From positions 15,097,501 through 15,161,500 of the forward strand of contig OX940870.1 in NCBI GenBank assembly GCA_954871525.1: a stretch of 64,000 nucleotides of DNA, written 5' to 3'. This document shows positions 1 to 10,233 of this stretch, piece after piece (positions within the stretch are counted from its first letter, which is position 1; the number at the start of each line of letters is the position of its first letter). The translations under genes and the position numbers were made by a program. This stretch comes from Parietaria judaica (lineage: Eukaryota; Streptophyta; Magnoliopsida; Rosales; Urticaceae). The notes beneath the pieces are model-generated. The model was not told where the DNA came from and did not search any database. It was given only the letters and a program-made list of their open reading frames with translations.

Positions 1-313
1 GTTAAAGATATCGTTGAATAATGCAGCAAATGTAAAGTTGGATCAAAATCATACTATTATAAACAAAAACCACCCATTATCATTTGACCTAACAGAAGAT
101 AGTGTTAGACCAACTTAATTGTGAACACATTCGTTCCCTTTCATTAGAAACCGTCCAATTTAATACTATATCAAGGGGGCGCGTAGAAGAGAGACATGTG
201 TTGTGTCTCTTTTCTTTTGTGATGAATAAGTTGAAAATTCCAATTGGTGTTTCAAGCACATTCTTAGCATAGGCTTCTTTAGTCTTTGCTTTTTTGCTTA
301 AATAAGAAAGGCA
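1..313. other. intergenic, nothing recognised
   Basis: AT-rich sequence without a credible reading frame. I see no transposon terminus or RNA gene. It ends at the target-site duplication of the first foldback element. Confidence 0.5.
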
Positions 314-322
314 TATAATATC

Positions 323-789
323 GGGATAATAGCGGCATAAGTCCTCAATCTTTACTCAACTGGAACGGCATAGCCCTAACCTCATTTAATAGCGGTATAA
401 GTACCAAAAGATGATTTCCGTTCATATTTGACTAACGGAAGTAGTCAACGTTTGCGTGGTCAGCTTCTCGTCAACGTGGACGCCACATAGTCCGACATGT
501 CACCATACATGTCATCCTCGCGTCATCAAATTTAATGCAAAATTAATTGAATCCCTCCATCACCCTTAATTTTGCATTAAATTTGATGACACGAGGATGA
601 CGTGTATGCTGACATGTCGGATTATGTGGCATCCACGTTGACGAGAAGCTGACCGCGCAAACGTTGACTACTTTCGTTAGTCAAATATGGACGGAAATCA
701 TCTTTTGGTACTTATACCGCTATTAAATGGGGTTGGGGCTATGCCGCCCCAATTGAGTAAAGGTTGAGGACTTATGCCCCTACTATCCC
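323..789. mobile_element. foldback MITE with 9-bp TSD (Mutator-like)
   Basis: The 467-bp element is two inverted arms of 224 nt each (323-546 and 566-789) around a 19-nt loop. The ends read GGGATAATAG and its near complement. It is flanked by a perfect 9-bp direct repeat TATAATATC at 314-322 and 790-798. A 9-bp TSD with very long terminal inverted repeats is the signature of Mutator-like elements. There is no coding capacity, so it must have been moved in trans. A transcript would fold into one long hairpin. Confidence 0.88.
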
Positions 790-1056
790 TATAATATCAT
801 AGGTATTTTGGGCCTATTTTTATAATAAGGCCGTCTAGCCCATCAACGTTTGATCCAATGAAAAATCTAGCCCGGTGAATCCCGCCGTCGAGCTGACCTC
901 ATCATTTTCTTCGAAGGAAATACTCTGATTACCTCTTCCACACAAAACTAAAGCGAAATGCCTTAAAGAGTACACTTAGTCCAAGACATCCTACTTGAAG
1001 ATTATCGTGAGTTGACCCACAGTATATCATTTACAAAATGAGAGCAATAAATAATA

Positions 1057-1537
1057 GGGTTAATACGATGAAAATACTTTGATCAAGAATTCATCGTGTA
1101 TTTAAAGTTTAAAGTGTATCTCAAATTTAAAAATGGTGGTAAAAATATCAAAAGTCGTATTTGGGGAGTTAACCACTCCATTCTCGTAACGCCGTTAACT
1201 TACTCGTTAACTTTGGCCAAGTGGACAAATTTGTTTTGTTAAGTGTAATCATTAGGGGTTCAAATACTTGTATTATATAGTATTAATTAGGGATTTAATT
1301 CGTTATTTTGTCGTAAACGTGATTGATTTGGGCTCATCCATGTGGCAAAAATTGTTATGTTAGCAACTCACGTTTGTCCGTGTGGCCATAGTTAATGCCT
1401 AATGGGTAAGTTAACGACGTTACGAGAAAGAGTGGTCAATTCCCCAAATATGACTTTGGGTATTTTATCACTTTTAAACTTTGAGTACGCGAGCAGTTCT
1501 TTGACCAAACTTTGGGTATTTTCGTTGTCATTAACCC
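1057..1537. mobile_element. MITE with 9-bp TSD (Mutator-like)
   Basis: The element begins GGGTTAATACGATGAAAATA and ends with the imperfect complement of that sequence. Inverted similarity continues inward past the GTTAACGACGTTACGAG-type segments near 1190 and 1410. A perfect 9-bp TSD TAAATAATA lies at 1048-1056 and 1538-1546. It is non-coding. Short frames at 1392-1644 are only readings through its right arm. The end sequence is very like that of the element at 39338-40135. Confidence 0.85.
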
Positions 1538-1722
1538 TAAATAATATTACGTGCTTTTTGTTGAGATTTGCCTTCAGGCGAAAAGACATCTTATCCTTAT
1601 CACCACCTCACAAGCCGATCTCTCAAAGACACTCATTCACATGAGACATCCGATCTCTCAACAAGACTTGAGAGATTTGGCTCAAGTGACAAAAAGTTTT
1701 ACTCCATATTGCTAAAAACATA

Positions 1723-2456
1723 GGTGGCGTTTGGTTAACTGGTTTGGGAAACAAGTTTTGCAAATTGGTTTGGGAAACCAGTCTGAGACTTTAGTCTAAC
1801 AAATCATTTTGGGAGTTTGATTTTCGAAACACTGTTTGGTTAGTTTTTTGTTAATCTATGGTTAAATATAAATGAAAAAATGCAATAAAACTCAATTTAT
1901 GTTACTAAAAAGAAAATAGGTTTTATTTGAAAGTAATATATTTATATTATGTCTAAAAAATATTTGTCATATAATACAAAAATTATTTATATTTCATGAC
2001 TCTAATTACATGTTTAAATAATGTAATATAAAGTAGCATATATTCCGTTCAAGAGTTTATATCATTGTAATTAAGTTAGTATTTAATAATATACATAATT
2101 TAAGTATCTTTGTTAATATGATAGTAATATCATTAAAATTTATTATTATTATATATAAATTATTTTAATAATTTATTATATAAGTTAATTTCATAGTTAA
2201 TATCTTATTATAAATAATATAATAATATTATAGAATGATAATATATTATTATTGTTTTATTTTGTACTATTAATTTAAAGACCAAAGACGGAAAACAACT
2301 TCAAGTCGTTTTCTGTTATTCTTCAGTAAGTGGTCTGCGAAACCGGTCTCGAAAAACAGAGACAACTGCCAACCGAATGTGGTCTGCGAGACCAATATGA
2401 TACTGTTTGAAACCAAAACCAGAAATTGGTCTCGGATACCATAATCAAACGCCACC
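1723..2456. mobile_element. AT-rich TIR element, non-autonomous
   Basis: The terminus GGTGGCGTTTGGTT at 1723 is matched in reverse complement by AATCAAACGCCACC ending at 2456. Further in, the repeated words GAAACC and GGTCTCG / CTGGTTTGGG are inverted between the ends. The interior (about 1850-2270) is extremely AT-rich with no gene. I could not find a convincing TSD, so the superfamily is open. The GTTTGG-type end is common in both hAT and PIF/Harbinger MITEs. Confidence 0.6.
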
Positions 2457-2459
2457 TTA

Positions 2460-3042
2460 GTCTTGTTGGAATAAATGCATGTCCAATAATGTTCTAATAA
2501 AGACTTACTTGTTGGAGAATGTGAGAATGAGAAGAGTCCCACATTGATTAAACACAAAGAGTTGGTGGTGTTTAAATATAGTGACAATCATGACAAGCTC
2601 AACAAGTGGTTGAGCTACTGATATGCTATGTGGAGTGTGAAGCGGAGGCGGGGTGGCGAGATTATGCCACTTTGTTCTCTCGCAACGCCAACCCTGCCGG
2701 TGTTGCCACGGGCAACACCGGCTCTGGCTCGGGATCGTGGGCGTGGGCGTAAAGGCGCTAGTGGCATCTTGTTGGCGCACTTGAGGCACTTGAGCACGTT
2801 GCATCGGGGCGAGCGGCTTAGGCTCGGGTCCTCGGGCTCTCTCACGGCGATTCTCGCCTAGCGGTAGCAATTGCTTGGCTAGCGGTAGAGGTAATGGCTA
2901 CAGGGCGGTTTTCGTCGGTTACTGTCACTTTAAAAGGGTTGCTACCTTTGGAAATGACGGTTACTTTTGCCTATAAAACACACTCTATAGTTCGAGGTTC
3001 ATAATAAAATATGATAAAGAATTCGAAATACAGAATACCAAA
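2460..3042. other. unassigned GC-rich segment, possible LTR remnant
   Basis: Around 2510 the sequence starts TGTTGGAGAATGTGAGAATG and soon has GTCCCACATTG, which looks like the start of some plant LTRs. 2630-2930 is markedly GC-richer than its surroundings. I found no matching CA end with a TSD, so the call stays weak. Overlapping frames on both strands in the GC-rich part show no domain. Confidence 0.25.
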
Positions 3043-3343
3043 GGCCCCGTTTGGTTATTAACTCAAAAAGTTTTATTTTTTATTTTTCAAAAATTTATAA
3101 TTATAATTTAATAAATTATTGCAGTTCTTTTCAAATAAATGTTTGGTATAAAATTTTGTTTTTTGATTTGAAAAACTGAAAAAAACTGAAAATTTGTTTG
3201 GTAGATTTTTCTCTTTTCGTTTTCTTTCAAATGATTAATTTTTAAACATTATCAATATATAAAATATAATAATATATATATAAAAACATATATATAAGAC
3301 ATAGTGCAAAGTCACATATAATAATAATTGTACATAATAATAA

Positions 3344-4643
3344 TCATGGATAATGACTCCACATATCGTTAGCAATAAAATCTCTAAAATCATCATGTAA
3401 TCGTCGAGCTTGTGGAGTTGCGGTCGTGTAAGGCAACTCATCTTCTGTCGCACCTTGACCTCCATTTCCTTCAGAACCTTCACCTCCAATATCCTCAGCC
3501 GGAGCATCTTGATTCCATCTTGTAAACAAAGGGTCTTCATTTGCGAACATTTTATTTAAATTATGTAATATAAAGCATGCCATAACTATACGAACTTGTT
3601 TATGTAAAGGTTAGCTTGACATGTGCTTTAGAATGGGGAACCGGGCTTTAACTACGCCGAAACATCTCTCTATCACATTGCGTAACGATGAGTGCCTATA
3701 GTTAAAAAGCTCTTTGGGTCCATTCATTTGCCTACTTTGTCTGAAATCGGATAGGTGATAGAGTTGAGAGCGATACGGTGCTAAAAACCCGATATCTTTA
3801 GCATATCCACCATCCACTACATAGTACTTTGGCACTCTTGGTATTAGGAAATTTGTATTCTTATCCAATAATAACTCACGGAGTATTCGAGAATTTACGC
3901 TGAACCTTCCCACCCTGTATGAACGTACGTGAATAGCATGTCAAACGAACAAGCGGCCATCACGTTGATTGTACAAGTTCCTCTCCGAGATCGATAAGTG
4001 CCTTGTTGTTCAGTGGGTACAATTACATTAATATGGGTCCCGTCAATAGCACCGATGCAATCCTTTATAAAAATATGTTACACTTATTACAAGTTTAAAT
4101 GATAAAATATAATGTGTTATTTGAGAAATTCGTAAAACTTACTTTAAACCATGACCAATATTTTGGGTTGCATTCAATCTCTGGAGGTGTCGTTGCATAA
4201 CCGGGATGCTTAATGACATTGGGTGCTAATTGACTTATTGCATCGAGAACTTGTCCAAAATGTCGACTAAATGTCTCTCCAGAGTGATTGAATCGGTCTT
4301 GCACGGCTCTATTTTCGTCAGAATGTGCAAGAACTTTCATGAACACCATGAAAGACTATTCGGGGGATATGCGACCGGGTGGGAGCAAATGTCGAATAGT
4401 TTCAACGATTGCGATAAAGGGCTCCTTGTACATGCGACACATCTCGAACAACGCCTCTCTATTGGGGTTATTTAACATACCATACACATATTCACTTCCA
4501 CTTTCCAATGTCATTCGTCGCGGTAGCCGTTCTATTGGTTGCGATTCTTCGTGCATTTGTTCTATTATCCTTCTTCGACTACGACTATTTGCATGACGAA
4601 TGAGGTGATGTATGATAAGTACTTCATTGTCACTTGAATCCAT
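3344..4643 (-). pseudogene. PIF/Harbinger DDE transposase (broken)
   Basis: Transposase of the IS5-like (DDE_Tnp_4) type, which cuts and inserts the Harbinger element. The N-terminal part starts at 4643 (MDSSDNEVL) and runs to about 4356, where the frame is lost. It resumes at 4349 and reaches an apparent intron donor near 4140. A piece with the first catalytic Asp (AIDGTH) follows at about 4065-3915. The second Asp is in DGGYAKDIGFLAPYR and the Glu in RHSSLRNVIERCFGV, both within 3913-3611. The C-terminal stretch ends at 3344. All three catalytic positions are visible, but the reading frame is interrupted at least once, near 4355. It belongs with the Myb/SANT-like gene upstream on the same strand. 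Confidence 0.82.
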
Positions 4644-4899
4644 TATCTATATTGAAATCATAAACTATAAGTCAATATCATAACACACAACTATATTAAA
4701 TTCAAACACAATAGTACATGACATTTTGTAAAGTGTCAAAACACCAATAACCTACAACACATAATACTCAAGAAAATAACACTACACAACATAGTGCAAA
4801 ACATAGAAAATAACAGTACACAAAAGAGTACATAACATAGTGTCAAAACACCAACAAAATCACACAATACTCAAAGAACATAATACTCAACATATATCT

Positions 4900-5896
4900 C
4901 TAATCAATGCGAACGCCGAGGAGGAAACGTAGGGTTAGATTATCCGCAAGCATCATGAACGCAATGCGTAAGTCTTTCGATTTGACGAGCTCAATCATGA
5001 ATCCACTAAATTGTTCGTTAGTCAGATACTCCTGATTTCTGAAGTTTTTCCACGCATTGTTTCAACATAACCTCATCCGTACATATCGAATCCGCATTCG
5101 TAGATATCTTTCGCGCTTCTTTCTCCTTCAAATATGAAAATCGATCACTTGTGTAACGCTCATATTAAGTTTTCGAATCCATTGCTTCTTGCCACCCGCC
5201 TTTACTAGTCATCGTTTCGCTTCTTTGCATTTGATTTTTCGATCGTTTTTTTTTCCGACCTCCAGCACTTCATCGGATGAATCGCCAATTTCCTCTACAT
5301 TTGGCGCAGCTGCCGAACCCGATACATTCCCGACTTTTTCTATTGTCCGAGCACTTGCCGAAGCTTTGCCTGCGCAACAATCTCAAGCGGGCCCATTACC
5401 ATTGCACCGGTAGCCGACTTCCCAGCAAAAATCTCCCTAAGCTTTTCATAGTTTGCCAAACCCTTTTTCTTAAAAAATTTCGCCTCGGGATATTTCTGCA
5501 ATTAAAAGATAGTGTTAGACATAACATAGCCTATGTAATTCAATAACATTCACAATATATGACAACAACAAAAATAAAACATTAATACCTGAATATATGC
5601 ATCCCAAACTTCTTCATCAGCGGTCACCGTATTTGCGTCTGAATTCCATCCGAACCCAGTGGCTTCGATAAGCCCTTGGAAGGTCTTTGTAGCACTTCTA
5701 AGTCGGTGCCACTTTTCCTTAAGACGATCTTCCTTATATGCGGAGCCAAATTTTTCAACCATCGCTAACTTGATTCTGCTCTTATTTTTTTCTCGAACTG
5801 AGACGGCCCCATACGCCGTTTCACCTCTTCGAGACACAAATCGATGAAATATAACTTGGCAGTGTCGGGCCAATGAGCAGCGTTTTCCTTGTCCAT
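4900..5896 (-). pseudogene. Harbinger Myb/SANT-like DNA-binding protein (broken)
   Basis: Second gene of the Harbinger element. In this superfamily it binds the subterminal DNA and helps bring the transposase to the nucleus. An ATG lies at 5896 (minus strand). The trihelix/Myb-like part includes EDRLKEKWHRLRSATKTF and ends in WDAYIQ at an intron donor near 5590. After an acceptor near 5500 the sequence continues KYPEAKFFKKKGLANYEKLREIF, the usual C-terminal flank. A downstream piece with NEQFSGFMIELVKSKDLRIAF reaches about 4915. A run of seven adenines (minus strand, near 5785) puts the start out of frame with the domain, and further stops occur. This is a relic of a once functional protein. 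Confidence 0.72.
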
Positions 5897-6343
5897 GGTC
5901 AAATTAATGTATAATCACTAATTACTGCGAGAATGAACTTACGGAAGCATAGAAATTACACCAATCAATATATATATATATATACGCCCACACATGAAGG
6001 GTCTGTTAAGCTTGACTTTCAATGTTTTTAATATAGTTCATCAACTATTTTTGGGCGTCTTAAGTAGTAAATTAATTCTGATGGAGTTTAAGAACTAAGA
6101 ACTAGTTATTGTAGTTGTTAACTCTACAGAGATCAGCACATAAAACTATCGATAAAAAATTATCAAATGTATCTTGTATCTTGAACACATACATACAAAC
6201 ACACACACACATATATATATATATATATCCACATTGTTGCAACTCAATATATTTCTAAGCTATGATTTATATGTCTAAGAAACATACCTTGACTGAGTTG
6301 CAAAGAGTAGAAGAACGGTTAGTTGTAGAGCGCATCTCCGGCC

Positions 6344-6450
6344 GAGGCGGAACCGTGAGAAACTGCGAGACAGAGGTGGTTCGGAGGCGAAACCGTGAGA
6401 AGCTGCGAGACAGGGGTGGTTCGGAGGCGGAACTGGGAGCTGCGAGAAAA
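6344..6450. repeat. 40-bp tandem repeat in Harbinger 5' region
   Basis: Units start at 6344, 6384 and 6424, each beginning GAGGCGGAAC or GAGGCGAAAC, with a period of exactly 40 bp; the third unit is partial. The block is GC-rich inside an AT-rich element and lies between the right end of the transposon and the Myb-like gene. It could be a subterminal binding array or a simple replication-slippage expansion. Confidence 0.75.
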
Positions 6451-7495
6451 AGAGGGTTCTGCGGAGGTGGAGCTGTTGCGGAGGCGAAGCTTTTACTTGA
6501 ACGGCGATCTGCAGAGGGTAGCCATTTTTTTTCTCGCCTCAGAGCTCTAGAGGAGAAGATAAGAAAGACGTTGGGGGGCACTGACGGACCTATGTTATGC
6601 CCAAACAGGGCCTTGGCCCCTGTGAGAAAAAAAATGTATAGTACGAGTTCATATGGTTTAATATTTTTTAATAAGAGGCCAAAGTGGCCCCCCATTACCC
6701 CACCTAGAGCTACACATTTTCGTCGCCAACCAAGACCGCGACTCGTCGTGACGCATTTTTGGAAGTCGCGACGTTCGCGACGTGCAGCCCCTTATTCGCG
6801 ATGCATCGCGACGTGCAGCACAAATCGCGACGTGTGGAGCTCGATCCGCGCACTCGATCCGACGGCCACGATCTCGCCACGTCAGTGATCCGATGGGTGT
6901 GCAATTTTGTGTTTGTTTTGGGCGTAAATCCCTATATTTTTACCCGAATTTCAAAAAAAATTCACCCACTACAATAATTATTCACCCACCCATGTATCTC
7001 CTCAAACCCTATAAATACCACCCCTTCCTCCCTCATTTCCTCACCAACAATCTTCCATCTCTCTATCAATTCTCAAAGTTCTCTCAATTCTCAAACTTCT
7101 CCCAAGTTTTGGTCGACGCGGTACATCAATTAATGGCGGGAAACAACGATCCCTTTTTCGCCCTCATGCTTCAACAACAAGCCGGTCAAGAAGTCCAACA
7201 CCCCGACGAAGACGAAACTCAACGCGCCAATGATGCCGACTTTCAGGAAACTCAACACGCCGATGATGCCGATATTCCGACGCCGCACTCTATCCATGGC
7301 TCCGTTGTCGGCTCATACCACCGCGGTTCCCCCGAACCTTCCCATCAAGAAGCCGGTGAAGCCTCCGTCGGCCGTCCTCGACGTGCTCGGACCGGGTAAT
7401 AATTAATAAAACTTAGTCATTTTTGTATTTTATTAATAAGTAATAAAAATATTTTTAGTTTAATTATTTTTTTAATTAATTAATTTGTCACGTCT

Positions 7496-7573
7496 CTTGA
7501 AAGTCTTAGTATGCTCTGTGGTTGCGGTTCCGACTGATCTTCCACATCATAAACGAATTTCTTGAGATTTAAT
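7496..7573 (+). other. conserved 78-nt intron block A
   Basis: This block runs from CTTGAAAGTCTTAGTATGCT to CTTGAGATTTAAT and is nearly identical to 59188-59265 and 59373-59450 in the other hAT copy, whereas the surrounding intron DNA is diverged AT-rich sequence. TGTGG and CCACA can pair around GTTGCGGTTCCGACTGATCT. The function is unknown. It is possibly part of the same intronic RNA as the large fold immediately downstream. Confidence 0.6.
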
Positions 7574-7600
7574 AATCATTTAAATCATATTAGTTTAATT

Positions 7601-7892
7601 AAACCTTAAATGGTTAAAAAAGGTAATTTTTGTGTGTGGTTATAATTATAAAGTTCTTATTGGATAATGGTGTCTTAGAAAAGATTGGTTTTTAAATAAG
7701 GTTTTCTTTGCAATCTCCTCCAAGCTAGCCTGGGAACCTCGGGGAGTTCTATCTAGAAAAGCTTGGGCCTAAAGCGAGATCATAGCATCCTTTCCAATCG
7801 ATCTGGCTGTGGAACCTCGGAGAGTTCCGTCCAAAAGAGCTTGATAATTATTTCCACAAATAAAAATTACCTTTTTTAACCAGTTAAGGTTT
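7601..7892 (+). ncRNA. candidate structured intronic RNA in hAT copy 1
   Basis: Arms 7601-7658 and 7835-7892, 58 nt each, are near-perfect reverse complements (AAACCTTAAATGG... against ...AACCAGTTAAGGTTT). Inside them are three smaller hairpins: AGATTG/CAATCT near 7682-7716, CCAAGCT/AGCTTGG at about 7719-7766, and GGAAC/GTTCC near 7811-7828. The last two share the apical motif GGAACCTCGG-GAGTTC, once per hairpin. The copy at 59453-59737 folds the same way. It lies wholly inside the transposase intron. What is seen is conserved structure; an RNA function is inference. An siRNA-producing inverted repeat is the main alternative. Confidence 0.55.
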
Positions 7893-9384
7893 AGTTAACT
7901 ATATCAAATTTAATGAAATTAATATGATTAATATTAAACTCTTGAATATTCCTTTTGTTTTTTAAAAGAGCAAATACTATGGGATTGGCGTGGGGAAGAC
8001 CAAACACTGCGCTAGTGTGGAACTTTTTTGACGAAGATCGACGTTTGGAGGATGGTCAACGTATTAAACTCGCGACGTGCAAAAGTGCGGGAAAACTCTA
8101 GATGCGATGGGTGACCTTGGAACCGGCTACTTGAAACGACACGCAAGGGGATGCTTCCCAAGAGGGGAAATTGATGAGGTAAACACAGCACAGGTAAGTG
8201 TACTCACGACCCCAAATTTACGGAAATGGACACTCGAATGGTTATTGTCTACGGGCGCACCGATGAGTTTGGTGGAAAATCCTGCGCATACACAATACAT
8301 GCAAAGGATTAATCCGTCTTACCAGCAATTTTCCTGTACGACGTATACTAGGGACATGGAACAAGCTTATTCTATGCAAAACTATTTGGTCGATTTTTTT
8401 TAAAATGTCTAGCATAAACGTTGCTTTCACGACCGACTTGTGGAGCGGTCCGATGCTAAACAATTATATGAGTCTGACCGTTCATTATGTAGACGAAGAT
8501 TGGGAACCGTGTAAAAAGCTTTTAAACCTATCACCGTTCGAGTGTCGCCATACCGGCAAAAACGTTTCCGAAAAATTAATAGGACTATTAAATGATTGGG
8601 GTTTACAAAATCGTGTTATTTCTATTACATTAGATAATGCCTCAAACAATAATGCCGCTATTACTATTTTGGAGGCTACTTTGCCCGTTAATCAATTTCG
8701 TAATATTTTACATCAACGGTGCGGTTGTCACATTATAAACTTAATTGCACGAACGGGCGAGCGAGTAATTTCCGATCAAGTAGAAAAAATACGCGGCATT
8801 GTTGATTGGATCCGGCATTCTCAAATTACTAATAGGTGGAGGCGATTTTATAAAGAACACAATCATAAAGCTAACATGTTTGGATTAGATAATAACACGG
8901 TGGAACTATACTTATCTAATGGTTTCAGTTGTGTGTAAGCAGAGGCTACCGTTGGACCACTTCCTCCACAAGGAACTCGAGCCGTCAGCGCGAATCTCGG
9001 AGTCAGAATGGGCAACCGCAGAAAAATTCACCAAATTCCTTAAACCCTTTTATGCTGTTACTTTAAATTTTTCTAACCAAAAACGCCCTTCTTTGAATCA
9101 TGGTCTTTCGGGTCTATTTGAAATTACTAACACTTTTACAGAATACGAAAACGACCCTATTATTGCTCCCTTGATTCAAGGAATGGTTAAAAAATTCAAA
9201 AGTTATTGGGATCCACCCCCTTTTTCGTATTGCTTCAGTTCTATATTAGACCCTCGTATTATGTTTTCTTTCGGTCCGTTAATGTTAGCAATCGGGCAAA
9301 ACATAGGGGTGGACTACTCTGATTACATTAAGGTTGTTAATGAAGCTTTTTATGAATTGTATAGGGAATACGCCCGGCGGTTCC

Positions 9385-10167
9385 TGTTGACGTGGTTTCG
9401 CACGCCAACTGTCGAGTGTATCGCGAATGGAATTTTGGTTTGAAGGTGCTAAGATTTTTTGGATCCTGACCTCCGCGTCGTCAATACTATCAACGGTGAC
9501 TCACGAAATTGAAGAAAGAAGAAAGCGAATAAAACACCAGAGTTTGTTAGAGAGGTTCGTCCCAATGCGGTAGTTGACTACGTCTTAGAAAGATTGATCA
9601 ATCGGAACCACAAGCCAATTCCCGATCGATCAAAAATGAAAGAAAAACACTCTGAAGATCTGGACTCTCAAGACTCTTTTCTCTCAAATGTGGATGCTTG
9701 CGTGCGTGTAGAGGGGCTGCCTTCTTGCTTTTATAGACGTCTGCTTTTGCCCGTTGGAGATGATCCTTCGTAGTGGCTTCGAGTTCGGAGCTTGACTTGT
9801 TGCCGAGCTGACACGTGGGCCACGTCTTGCGAGATTTTCGTGGTAGTGGACCTTGACTGGTCGTCGTGGGGTTTGAATTCAGATCGTGGCGGTTTTTCTC
9901 GTCGGTCTTCGGAGGTTTGAATTGAAGTGGCTGACTAGGTCTGCTCGTGCTTGGACGTAGAGTTCTTTTTCTGCTCGAAGAATCTTGTACATTGTCTGCT
10001 CGTATCCCTTTTGAGATAATCAGTTCGGGAGGAGCTTTGAGTGTTGGCTTTAACCAAGTGTTTGAAGTGAGATTTTGAGCTCTGTTCAGATTCTTCCTTT
10101 GAAGCTCTGTTCGGACTTCTTTTGAGCTTATTCTGCTCGGGCGAGTATTTTGCCTCGCAACGTTTTT
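9385..10167. mobile_element. LTR-like segment replacing hAT 3' end
   Basis: Sequence after 9384 departs abruptly from the hAT relative. It begins TGTTGACGTGGTTTCGCACG, is moderately GC-rich with repeated CTGCTCG and TTCGGA words, contains CTTTTATAGACG (TATA-like) and ends near CCTCGCA. TG...CA ends and no coding frame suggest a solo LTR. However, the 5 bp on each side do not match (GTTCC against ACGTT), so it may have arrived by deletion and repair rather than simple insertion. Confidence 0.4.
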
Positions 10168-10233
10168 TCTCGCGATTTTGGCGACTAAGTCGCGACGCGT
10201 CGTGGAATCGTGATGTGCAGCTCTAACCCCACC

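Larger units (their letters stand above)
3043..6612 (-). mobile_element. PIF/Harbinger transposon, two genes, decayed
   Basis: The left end GGCCCCGTTTGGTT at 3043 is mirrored near 6612 by AACAGGGCC. Between them, on the minus strand, lie the two genes typical of this superfamily: a DDE transposase (3344-4643) and a Myb/SANT-like DNA-binding protein (about 4900-5896). The ends are imperfect and I could not identify the 3-bp TWA duplication. Frameshifts in both genes make it non-autonomous now. A microsatellite (TA)n lies at about 6212-6228. Confidence 0.8.
7108..9384 (+). pseudogene. hAT transposase pseudogene (copy 1)
   Basis: Exon 1 remnant 7108-7391 matches the second half of the intact copy's first exon (VDAV, GNNDPFF, acidic repeats, RGSPEPS). 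It lacks the first 85 or so codons including the start. The intron runs from 7392 to about 7980. Exon 2 covers the zinc finger (CKKCGKTL near 8080) and the catalytic core (NVAFTTDLWSGP near 8415, ITLDNASNN near 8630), and stops at EYARRF at 9384. Frames are broken in a T-run near 8400 and again near 8897. The hAT dimerisation domain is lost, replaced after 9384. Colinearity with the copy at 58451-61770 is clear. Confidence 0.9.
6705..10225 (+). mobile_element. hAT transposon, damaged copy 1
   Basis: Terminal repeats TAGAGCTACACA at 6705 and TGTGCAGCTCTA ending at 10225 are flanked by a perfect 8-bp TSD ACCCCACC (6697-6704 and 10226-10233), the diagnostic hAT length. Subterminal regions repeat TCGCGA. 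Transposase remnants align colinearly with the intact relative at 57894-62353, but the 3' third (after 9384) is replaced by unrelated sequence and hAT sequence resumes only at about 10168. About 240 bp covering the transposase start is also missing. It cannot move on its own but keeps both ends. Confidence 0.92.

Noticed and set aside
2615..2870. Frames on both strands in a GC-rich block
   Set aside because: Mirror-image open frames without any motif; composition effect.
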